A stretch of 30,432 nucleotides of DNA from Clostridium grantii DSM 8605 (GTDB lineage: Bacteria > Bacillota > Clostridia > Clostridiales > Clostridiaceae), in contig NZ_FQXM01000035.1 in NCBI RefSeq assembly GCF_900129965.1, positions 1 through 30,432 of the forward strand, given 5' to 3'. Shown here piece by piece: positions 1-7,471 of this stretch (positions are counted from its first letter, which is position 1; the number at the start of each line of letters is the position of its first letter). Both the position numbers and the translations under genes were made by a program. Under the pieces are notes generated by a model that saw only the letters and a list, made by a program, of their open reading frames with translations, was not told the DNA's origin and made no database searches.

Positions 1-390
1 CCTTATTTCTGTTTTGGTCATGGTCTAAGTTATACCACATTTTCCTATAGCAATCTTAAATTATCTAGTGAGAACATTAAAATTGGTGAGTCGGTAGAAG
101 TTAGTATTGATGTAACTAATACAGGTACACGTTTAGGCGATGAAGTTGTACAGATGTATATAAAAGATAAGGTAGGGAGTACCACGAGACCGTCTAAAGA
201 ATTAAAAGGATTTAAAAGAATTGTGCTTAGTCCAAATCAAACTGAAACTGTTAAGTTCAACATAACACCTGAAGCTCTTTCATTTACTGGATTAGATTAT
301 AAAACTATAATCGAAGCAGGGGAATTTGAGGTTATGGTTGGAACTAGTAGTGAAAAGTATTCAACTGTTTTATTAACAGTCAATAATTAA
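1..390 (+). CDS. Glycoside hydrolase family 3, C-terminal fragment (beta-glucosidase-like)
   Basis: The reading frame is open from base 1 and stops at 388-390, so the gene is cut by the window edge and only the last 129 residues are present. The fragment begins with a YFCFGHGLSYTTF motif, a close match to the PFGHGLSYT signature of GH3 beta-glucosidases and beta-xylosidases. It continues as a fibronectin-III-like domain (VTNTG, DEVVQMYIKD, RPSKELKGFKR, then a VGTSSE strand near the end), the usual C-terminal domain of these enzymes. By family knowledge the enzyme removes terminal beta-linked sugars from oligosaccharides. No signal peptide can be judged because the N-terminus lies outside. The family call is strong; the exact substrate cannot be read from this domain. 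Confidence 0.9.
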   Translation, partial: PYFCFGHGLSYTTFSYSNLKLSSENIKIGESVEVSIDVTNTGTRLGDEVVQMYIKDKVGSTTRPSKELKGFKRIVLSPNQTETVKFNITPEALSFTGLDYKTIIEAGEFEVMVGTSSEKYSTVLLTVNN

Positions 391-440
391 TATTAAGGCA
401 AGTTAAAATAAATTGATTAAGTGCAATCAAGATATGGATA

Positions 441-513
441 AGTTTATTATGTGCATATTTATGTTTGTTTTATTTATTTAACAAAAAATATATTTATACT
501 ATAATATAATTTA
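441..513 (+). promoter_or_regulatory. Duplicated promoter block, copy 1
   Basis: A 73-bp block that recurs at 11141-11213 with about eight mismatches over the first 70 bp. It contains a sigma-A-like pair: TTAACA at 478-483 and TATAAT at 500-505 with a 16-nt spacer. The conserved part upstream of the -35 (ATTATGTGCATA, then T-rich) may include an activator site, which is inference. It now drives only a gene fragment and, possibly, the GH78 gene at 987. Confidence 0.55.
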
Positions 514-527
514 TAAAACAAAAAAAT

Positions 528-945
528 TAATGAATATCAAGAAAGATTGTGGTGAACTACCATTTATAACTGTCACACTTGATGGAAAGTGTGTTAAACC
601 AGTATTTGATAATATAATGGATTGGGGACATTCTGTAGGGATCCCATTGTGAAACTTAATTTATACTTGTACAAAATCTCCACGCTTCTAGGAGTTTTGG
701 ACAAGTATAAATTAATAGTTGTGGGATACCTATACCTTTCATCCAAATGGTAAGTTTCTTATTACAGATGCCTGTGCCCATGAATCCTTTAGTTACGGTG
801 ATGGTACAATACCATTACGGTCAATATATCTAGAGACAGGGAAAAAAATAACTTTGGTTCATATCAATACTTTAACACCTTATGAGGAATTGGATATTGC
901 TTTAAATGTTAATCCACTATAGCTTAGGATAGAACAAATAGATAG
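528..945 (+). pseudogene. 3' fragment of a TolB/WD40-like beta-propeller gene, interrupted by a MITE
   Basis: This stretch matches the 3' part of the decayed propeller gene downstream (from 4107 on): the DNA from ATGAATATCAAGAAAGATT through the segments for FHPNGKF, SYGDGTIP and the INTLTPY motif is nearly the same in both. It starts abruptly in the middle of the gene, has no 5' half, and is split after about 100 bp by a 97-bp hairpin element (636-732). Several frames are broken and similarity fades near 945. It is therefore a partial duplicate that cannot make a functional protein. The apparent reading frame at 719-922 is just the part downstream of the insertion and begins with a TTG inside the inserted element. 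Confidence 0.8.
636..732. mobile_element. 97-bp MITE-like hairpin element with TA target site
   Basis: The insertion is defined by comparison with the uninterrupted homologue near 4200. The ends are imperfect inverted repeats, TAGGGATCCCA (636-646) and TGGGATACCTA (722-732). The right end is followed by TA (733-734); the left end is preceded by TG (634-635), where TA would be expected. Inside, TTAATTTATACTTGT (656-670) pairs perfectly with 701-715, and CAAAA.CTCC (672-681) pairs with GGAGTTTTG (691-699), so almost the whole element folds into one hairpin. No coding capacity. TA duplication suggests mobilisation by an IS630/Tc1-mariner-type transposase, which is inference. Confidence 0.7.
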
Positions 946-986
946 AATAGATTTTGGATTATTTTAAAAAGGATTAGGTGAAGTTG

Positions 987-3152
987 ATGATACAATGGCA
1001 AGCAAAATGGATTATTGATCCTGAGTTTCTTGGGTTAAAGACAATAGATATTTTTCACAAAGAAAAAGATAAAAGAGAATATGGAGTACACAGAGAAGAT
1101 TTTAAAAACAGGCATATGCTTATTAGAAAGAAATTTTCAATAGATGAGATTAAAGAGAAAGCATACATTAATATCACTGCAGATGATTACTACAAATTGT
1201 ACATTAATGGTCATTTTGTAGGGCAAGGACCAGCACCATCTTACTACTTTGAATATAATTATAATCACTATGATATTAATCAATATTTAAATGATGGCGA
1301 CAATATCATAGCAGTACATGTTTATTATCAAGGTCTAGTAAATAGAGTATGGAATAGTGGGGATTACCGACAAGGAATGATTGCTGAAGTGTTTGTGGAT
1401 AAGAAACTTGTGCTGACAACAGATAATACCTGGAAATACCATATATCAGAGTCATATCAGTCAGGGGGTATTACGGGTTATGATACTCAGTTTCTTGAAA
1501 ATATTGATAGTCGATTATGGGATGAAGATTGGATGACCCTGGATTATAACGATGTCCATTGGAAGCAAGTATGTGAACATGAAAAGGATGACCATAAGTT
1601 ATTTCTACAAAAGTCATCTAATCTTAGTGTTTATTCAATGGATGCTGAAACTATAGAGAAAATTAAAGAAAATCATTATTTAATTGATTTTGGACAAGAG
1701 ATTACAGGACAATTTCAAATGATAGCACAAGGAAAAACAGGCCAAATCATAGAAATCAGATGTGGAGAAGAACTAGAAGAATTAGATAGCCATAGGGTAA
1801 GATATAATATGAGGTGTAACTGTTTTTATCAGGAATTCTGGACATTATCAGGGCGTAAAGAGCAATTGAATTTCTACGACTACAAAGGATTTAGATATGT
1901 TGAAGTAATTGCATCGGAAGATGTTGTTATGGATAAAGAGTTTAAGGCCATTGTTAGACATTATCCTTTTGATAATGATTCTTTTAGGTTTAAATCATCA
2001 AATGACCGAGTTGATAGGGTTTTGGATATATGCAAAAATGGTGTAAAGTATGGTAGTCAAGAAGTTTATGTAGATTGTCCAACAAGAGAAAAGGGGCAAT
2101 ATCTTGGGGACTTTACGGTGACGGGACATTCTCATATCTATTTAACGGGAGAGACTCTGTTGTATAAAAAAGCACTTAAGGATTTTGCCTTATCAACCTT
2201 TATATGTCCAGGAATCATGGCTGTAGCACCAGGGGCCTTAATGCAAGAAATTGCTGACTTTTCTATGCAATGGCCTATGCAGTTGTTTCAATATTATCTA
2301 CAAAGTGGAGATAGAGATTTCTTAGAAGAAATGTATCCTGTAATGGTCAATCTGGAGAAGTATTTTGAAGCTTATAAAAGAGAAGATGGTTTATTGCATA
2401 AAATTGATGAAAAGTGGAATTTGGTTGATTGGCCTGAAAATCTAAGAGATGGTTATGATTGTGAACTAACAAAACCTATAGGAGATGAATGCCATAATGT
2501 AATTAATGCCTTTTATTATGGCATGATTAGCTACATAGAAAAGATAAGAGAGATATTAAATATTACCAATGTTAATAATCTGGTGGCTTTCAAAGAAAGT
2601 TTTGTTAATGCTTTTTATAACAAAGAAACGAAACTTTTTATTGATAAAGAAAACTCTGAACATTCAGCTATTCACTCAAATGCATTACCCTTATTATTTG
2701 ATTTATTCCCAAGTTCGGATGTGGAAAAAGCTGTGAATTTAATTAAAAATAGAGCACATAAATGCGGGGTGCAGATGTCTTATTTTGTCTTGAAAGCCCT
2801 TGCCAAAGCAGAAGCATATGATGAGATATTTAAATTGATTGAGAATCTATGGGGAACAATGATTGAAGAAGGTGCTACAACATGTTTTGAAGTATGGGGA
2901 AAAAATCAAAAGTGGAATACAAGTTTATGTCATCCTTGGGCCAGTGCACCTATACCTATCATAGTAGAAGATATTATAGGTATAAAACCGGCTTCTCCAG
3001 GTTGGGAGAAAATAAGGTTTGTACCTCATATACCTGATACCTTAGATTATTTTAGTTTTAATATTAAGGTTAAAACAGGTCTTATACATATAGAAAAAAA
3101 CAATGGGGTTATAGAGTTTAAAGGACCTACAGGTATTGAAGTTGTGAATTGA
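987..3152 (+). CDS. Alpha-L-rhamnosidase, GH78 (721 aa)
   Basis: An (alpha/alpha)6-barrel glycosidase expected to release terminal alpha-L-rhamnose from oligosaccharides or glycosides. The N-terminal ~230 residues form beta-rich accessory domains (lectin-like motif YINITADDYYKLYINGH). The catalytic motif D363-C-P-T-R-E368-KGQYLG-D375 has the spacing of the known GH78 acidic triad, and E635 in TTCFEVWG occupies the place of the general base. A conserved WNLVDWPENLRDGYD segment precedes the second half of the barrel. No signal peptide is visible, so it is probably cytoplasmic and acts on imported oligosaccharides. I chose ATG 987 because AGGTGA (976-981) is spaced 5 nt before it; GTG 978 would overlap that site. 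It is shorter than the second rhamnosidase at 11285 and is not its close copy. Substrate specificity is inferred. Confidence 0.88.
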   Translation: MIQWQAKWIIDPEFLGLKTIDIFHKEKDKREYGVHREDFKNRHMLIRKKFSIDEIKEKAYINITADDYYKLYINGHFVGQGPAPSYYFEYNYNHYDINQYLNDGDNIIAVHVYYQGLVNRVWNSGDYRQGMIAEVFVDKKLVLTTDNTWKYHISESYQSGGITGYDTQFLENIDSRLWDEDWMTLDYNDVHWKQVCEHEKDDHKLFLQKSSNLSVYSMDAETIEKIKENHYLIDFGQEITGQFQMIAQGKTGQIIEIRCGEELEELDSHRVRYNMRCNCFYQEFWTLSGRKEQLNFYDYKGFRYVEVIASEDVVMDKEFKAIVRHYPFDNDSFRFKSSNDRVDRVLDICKNGVKYGSQEVYVDCPTREKGQYLGDFTVTGHSHIYLTGETLLYKKALKDFALSTFICPGIMAVAPGALMQEIADFSMQWPMQLFQYYLQSGDRDFLEEMYPVMVNLEKYFEAYKREDGLLHKIDEKWNLVDWPENLRDGYDCELTKPIGDECHNVINAFYYGMISYIEKIREILNITNVNNLVAFKESFVNAFYNKETKLFIDKENSEHSAIHSNALPLLFDLFPSSDVEKAVNLIKNRAHKCGVQMSYFVLKALAKAEAYDEIFKLIENLWGTMIEEGATTCFEVWGKNQKWNTSLCHPWASAPIPIIVEDIIGIKPASPGWEKIRFVPHIPDTLDYFSFNIKVKTGLIHIEKNNGVIEFKGPTGIEVVN

Positions 3153-3226
3153 CCAGCAGTATGAGGATTTCCTGAACAATTATGGGCAATTGAGAAATAG
3201 AAGAGAAGAATAAGAAGGATACTGTA

Positions 3227-4493
3227 ATGATAATTAGTGATAAATTTCCAGTATATAAGAATTTTAATCCAAAGGTACCAGTATATTGTGTAACACCTGG
3301 TGAAGGAAGAATCATTCATAGATTTTTTTGATACGTCACCTTTCAGTCCTTCTGGAAGATATTTGGCACTATTTAGAATGCCAGATGAAACGGATTTACC
3401 AAAACTCGGTGACAAAGGTGAAATTGTTATTGTTGATTTAAAAGAGGGTATTGAAAAAATTGTAGCAGAGTCTTATGGATTTGAACACCAACTAGGAGCT
3501 AATATTAATTGGGGAGAGAATGACGATCTAGTTATTTATAATGATGTTGATCTGGAAACTTGGGAATACTTTGGTGTTAAGCTTAACTGGAGAACGGGAG
3601 AGAAAACTAGATTAGAAATAGGAGTTTACCATGTATCGGAAGATGGATTGGAAGCTTGCACAGGTAACCCATCCTGTAAATGGCGTACACAATCAGGATA
3701 TGGTCTTATCATACCAGAAGAATTAACAAAGACTGTATCAATCTTGTCTCAAGATGAAGGATTATTTGTGACAGATACTAGAACAGGAAAAGCAAGATTA
3801 CTTCTTTCAATGAAAGAAATCTTTCAAACATGTTTTTCAAAAGAATATATAGAAGAATATAAAGATGGAGAATGTTACCTATTTCATTCCAAGTATAGTC
3901 CGTCAGGAAATAAAATAATGTTCTCTACTAGGTAGATACCTAAAGAACTTCATAATCATAAGAATGCTATCGGTACACCTTATATCAGGTTCAATATTTT
4001 TACATGCAATAGAGATGGAAGTGATTCACAAGTATCTGTAGGACAAGAACATTGGATTAATGGAGGACATAATACCACATGGCATCCAAATGAAGAGCAA
4101 TTAACCATGAATATCAAGAAAGATTGGGGTGAATTACGATTTGCAACTGCAACACTTGATGGAAAATGTGTTAAACCAGTATTTGATAATATAACGGGTT
4201 CTGGACATCCTACCTTTCATCCAAATGGTAAGTTTCTAATTACAGATACTTATACCCATCAATCCCTTAGTTACGGCGATGGAACAATACCATTAAGGTT
4301 AATATATCTAGAGACAGGGGAAGAAATAACCTTGGTTCGTATCAATACTTTGACACCTTATCAGCAAGAGGATCTTGCTTTAAGAGTTGATCCACATCCA
4401 GCTTGAGATAAAACAAATAGATATGTGGCATTTAACGCTTATGAGGGCGGCACAAGACGTGTATATGTCATGGATATGAAAAAATATTTGTAG
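3227..4493 (+). pseudogene. Decayed TolB/WD40-like beta-propeller protein
   Basis: The original gene starts at ATG 3227 behind AAGAAGGA and would encode about 420 residues. The frame reads into VYCVTPGEGRIIHRFF and then breaks at a run of seven T (3323-3329). Removing one T restores FDTSPFSPSGRYLALFR and the rest. Two in-frame stops follow: TAG at 3933-3935 and TGA at 4404-4406; the latter probably replaces a tryptophan codon, since the frame continues as NRYVAFNAY up to the real stop at 4491-4493. Repeated motifs of the type FSPSG, WHPN and FHPNGK mark propeller blades. Such proteins are found beside pectin- and rhamnoside-degrading genes and are sometimes annotated as oligogalacturonate-lyase-like, but I cannot assign an activity. 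With three independent lesions this is unlikely to be sequencing error alone. Confidence 0.82.
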
Positions 4494-4546
4494 AAAAGCA
4501 ATAAATTAAATATACTAATTAATTAAAAAATAAAATAAATGTAAAC

Positions 4547-4580
4547 GGTTAATAACAGGTCAAGTTGACAGATATTAACC
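4547..4580. repeat. Nested inverted repeat downstream of the propeller pseudogene
   Basis: An outer dyad GGTTAATA (4547-4554) / TATTAACC (4573-4580) encloses an inner dyad GTCAA-G-TTGAC (4559-4569). Folded as RNA it gives a bulged hairpin, followed by a modest T-rich stretch (cgcttattgttactttt). It may terminate the rhamnosidase/propeller transcript; equally it could be an operator for the regulator gene that starts 260 bp further on. The rest of 4494-4841 is AT-rich with only the promoter noted next. Confidence 0.45.
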
Positions 4581-4740
4581 CGCTTATTGTTACTTTTATC
4601 ACAAAATGTAATTGATTACACAAAGCAATATTAAACTATTGCCGATGAACATGGATTAGCCATAGCGTTAGCTATAGTGGGTAATGGAGCTTGATTATAA
4701 GGGTATATGTATATATAAAAGTAGTAAAATAAAACTTTGT

Positions 4741-4768
4741 TTGACATATACTTACAATTTGATAAAAT
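4741..4768 (+). promoter_or_regulatory. Sigma-A promoter of the cassette A regulator
   Basis: TTGACA (4741-4746, perfect -35) and TAAAAT (4763-4768) are separated by 16 nt and lie about 75 bp before the ATG at 4842. This is the best canonical promoter in the window. Confidence 0.7.
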
Positions 4769-4841
4769 GAATGTGTGTGATATGTACAATCTATGATTTA
4801 TGCTATATTTGAATAAGAATTATTTGAAAGGAAGTTAGCAT

Positions 4842-7139
4842 ATGAAAAAGAAATATTATTTCAATAGTGTTATAAAGATTTGGTTTATTACATATATAAT
4901 AGTTTTGCTAGTGCCTTTGCTAGTAAACTATTTTTTGTTTATTCATTCTCGTGCTATCATACAAGAAGAAATAAATAGTGGTAGAAATGCAATGTTAACA
5001 CAACTAAAAAGTAATATTGATGAAAAACTACAATCAATTAGACGTACAGGAATTTTAGTTACAAATGAGCCAAAATTTTTAGGGGTAATTAATGACGATA
5101 AAAAAGGAGTGATTGATAATAATAAGTATGAGATTATTGAGTTGGCTAATTTTATATCATTATTACGTAATAGTAATAATAATATAGAGAGTATAATGCT
5201 TTATTTAAAGAATTCAAATAATGTTTTTTATAATAAAACATATATGAATAATCAGTATATTTACAATAATCATGTTAATCTAGATATATTTGAAACATAT
5301 GATCAATGGTACGATTTTTTGAATCAAAAGTATAGAAATGAATTTGTTTTAACGGACATTAAAACACCAGAAGGAAATCCGGAAAAATATATTTCATATG
5401 CTATGTCTCTACCTTATGGAAATTTAGCAAATTCCAATTCAACATTATTTATTAGTATAAAGCAGGATCAAATTATTAACATTCTAGATGATTACAAGAT
5501 TTCAGGTAATGGGATTGTATATATTTTAGATGAAAACAATAACATTATAGCTTCTAATGTGGATATGAAAATACCTGAATTATTAGAATATGAAAATTTA
5601 ATAAATAATAATACTATTTATTTTGGTAAATATGATAAAAAAGAAGTGGCAGCTTTAATGACAGAATCTGATGAAACAAATTGGAAATATATTATATTAG
5701 CAGATAAAGAAATTTTCTCGAAAAAAATGTTTAATTACAGTAAAATCGTATTGTTTGCAACATTTATTTATACAATTATAGGAATAATTCTTGCTTTTTT
5801 ATTTACAAATAGGAACTATAAGCCAATAAAAAAAATTGTACAGCTCATATCAATAAAATCTTTGACAGAAAGGAACTCAGAATGTAATGATTATTTATAT
5901 CTGCAAGAATCTTTTGAAAGAGCATTTTTTGAAATGGATGAAATGCATCAAACAATTAGTCAACAAAATGATTTGTTACGTAGAAATTTTATATATAGGT
6001 TGCTAAATGGGGAAATAAGAGACAAGGTGCTACTAGAAACATCATTAAATAAATTTGAGATTGAGTTTAACTATGATTATTATTCAGTTTTTATTGTGCA
6101 TATAGATTTTTGTCAACCAAAAGAAAACTTTAGTACTGATATAACACTGATGAAAATAGCAGAATACTTTAATCAAATTGAATTGAAAAAATCTAAGTTA
6201 TACCATATTACTAGAGAAAATTATATTATTTTTATAACAAATAGTGATTTAGAAACACAAAACAAATTAAACAGAGAATTGCATACTTATATTGATCAAC
6301 TTAAGTTGCAGATAGAGCAATTTTCTAGGCTAAGTTTAAGTGTGGCAGTTAGTAATATTCATGATTCAATTTTAGGTATAACAGAGGCTTATCAGGAAAG
6401 TTTGAATTGTTTGGATTATATATTGGTGTATGAACCAGATGAAATACTTAGTTATAAAGATATTGAGAGCAAAGATGCCTACTACTATCCAATTAGTATT
6501 GAACAAAAGCTAATTAATTATATAAAAGCAGGCAATATTGAAGAGGCAAATGCATTACTTCAACATGTATATGATAAGAATTTTAAAGAAAATTTAATCT
6601 CTATGAATATGGGAAAAAGTTTAATGTTCGATATTTGTGCAAGTATATTAAAAGTTGTAGATTACCAGAATACTAATGAAATGATTAATCAAGAAAAATT
6701 ATTGAAATCTATTATATTTTCTAAAAATCTACGAGAAATGATGGACTCCTTAGTAAAAGTATTATGTACAGTGTGCAAATACTTTAAATGTATTAATGAA
6801 AAAACAGAAAAAATTGCTTATAGCAAAGAAATTAATTCATATATTGAAGAAAATTATTCCAACTCAGACTTAAACATATCAACATTGGCTGAACATTTTA
6901 ATTTAACACCATCATATTTATCAAAGCTTTACAAAATGGAAACTGACGAAGGAATTCTAACTTATATTAATAAAATAAGAGTTGATAAATCAAAGTCTTT
7001 ACTTTTAGAAACGGATCAGTGCATTTCAGAGATTGCTGAAAAAGTAGGAATTCTTCATGACACCAGTTTTAATCGTATTTTTAAGAATAATGAAGGAATA
7101 ACACCAGGACAATACAGAAAAAATAATAAGATTATATAA
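4842..7139 (+). CDS. Membrane-anchored AraC-family regulator, cassette A (765 aa)
   Basis: One-component sensor-regulator: an N-terminal membrane helix (about residues 11-34), an extracellular Cache-like sensing region of ~265 residues, a second membrane helix (about 301-322), a HAMP/linker and coiled region, a GGDEF-unlike central domain typical of YtdP/YesN-type proteins, and a C-terminal pair of helix-turn-helix motifs (about 664-765) ending with the AraC signature FNRIFKNNEGITPGQYR. It probably senses an extracellular sugar or a liganded binding protein and activates the transporter genes that follow. Start ATG 4842 is supported by AAAGGAAG at 4828-4834. It has its own promoter and a terminator behind it, so it is a single-gene unit. 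The protein at 23935 is a paralogue of the same size and layout, and each sits upstream of a similar transporter trio. Confidence 0.88.
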   Translation: MKKKYYFNSVIKIWFITYIIVLLVPLLVNYFLFIHSRAIIQEEINSGRNAMLTQLKSNIDEKLQSIRRTGILVTNEPKFLGVINDDKKGVIDNNKYEIIELANFISLLRNSNNNIESIMLYLKNSNNVFYNKTYMNNQYIYNNHVNLDIFETYDQWYDFLNQKYRNEFVLTDIKTPEGNPEKYISYAMSLPYGNLANSNSTLFISIKQDQIINILDDYKISGNGIVYILDENNNIIASNVDMKIPELLEYENLINNNTIYFGKYDKKEVAALMTESDETNWKYIILADKEIFSKKMFNYSKIVLFATFIYTIIGIILAFLFTNRNYKPIKKIVQLISIKSLTERNSECNDYLYLQESFERAFFEMDEMHQTISQQNDLLRRNFIYRLLNGEIRDKVLLETSLNKFEIEFNYDYYSVFIVHIDFCQPKENFSTDITLMKIAEYFNQIELKKSKLYHITRENYIIFITNSDLETQNKLNRELHTYIDQLKLQIEQFSRLSLSVAVSNIHDSILGITEAYQESLNCLDYILVYEPDEILSYKDIESKDAYYYPISIEQKLINYIKAGNIEEANALLQHVYDKNFKENLISMNMGKSLMFDICASILKVVDYQNTNEMINQEKLLKSIIFSKNLREMMDSLVKVLCTVCKYFKCINEKTEKIAYSKEINSYIEENYSNSDLNISTLAEHFNLTPSYLSKLYKMETDEGILTYINKIRVDKSKSLLLETDQCISEIAEKVGILHDTSFNRIFKNNEGITPGQYRKNNKII

Positions 7140-7168
7140 ATGATTGTTAATATATAACGGAAATTGAG

Positions 7169-7214
7169 GATTGAAACATTGCCATTTAATAGGTAATCTT
7201 TCAATCTTTTTTTT
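7169..7214 (+). terminator. Intrinsic terminator after the cassette A regulator
   Basis: GATTGAAA (7169-7176) pairs with TTTCAATC (7199-7206), with a further partial pairing ATTGCC/GGTAAT inside, followed directly by eight T residues. Confidence 0.8.
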
Positions 7215-7257
7215 GATATTTCAAGTTATTTTAGTTTTTGAATGTCCATTTATAAAA

Positions 7258-7286
7258 TTGAAAGTACAAATTCTATATTTTAATAA
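7258..7286 (+). promoter_or_regulatory. Possible promoter of transporter operon A
   Basis: TTGAAA (7258-7263) and TAATAA (7281-7286) with a 17-nt spacer. This would give a leader of about 180 nt before the binding-protein gene, containing the direct repeats at 7350-7432. The -10 is poor, so another start nearer the gene is possible. Confidence 0.3.
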
Positions 7287-7349
7287 GCTATTTTAAGTTT
7301 TGTAAATAGATTTATAAGGGCAAAAGTAGCATAATAGGAATTGTTATTC

Positions 7350-7432
7350 AAGGATTTAGCTGATTCAATTGTAAACGAAATCAATTGATAGTTCCATTTT
7401 GTTTTTATTGAAGGAATTAGCTGCTGAATTGG
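7350..7432. repeat. Two direct repeats 61 bp apart (candidate operator)
   Basis: AAGGATTTAGCTGATTCAATTG at 7350-7371 recurs as a variant, AAGGAATTAGCTGCTGAATTG, starting at 7411: about 18 of 21 positions agree allowing a one-base gap. The 61-bp period is close to six helical turns. A second small repeat, TCAATTG, occurs at 7365-7371 and 7381-7387. AraC-family activators commonly bind direct repeats, so these may be sites for the regulator encoded at 4842. No similar pair is seen before the paralogous operon C. Confidence 0.45.
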
Positions 7433-7471
7433 AACAAGTAAAATAAAAATTTATTTTTGGGAGGGGTACAA

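Noticed and set aside
719..922. 67-codon frame starting with TTG
   Set aside because: It starts within the MITE and is the tail of the interrupted propeller fragment; no ribosome site.
3047..3415. Minus-strand open frames over the 3' part of the rhamnosidase and the propeller gene
   Set aside because: They are shadows of plus-strand coding DNA, lack ribosome sites and show no recognisable motif.
4538..4556. CcpA cre-like sequence TGTAAACGGTTAAT
   Set aside because: The left half fits the cre consensus but the right half lacks the CA end; the bases are better explained by the nested dyad at 4547-4580.
4642..4692. Short open stretch reading DEHGLAIALAIVGNGA before a stop
   Set aside because: It looks like a possible coding remnant, but it is too short and matches no family that I can name.
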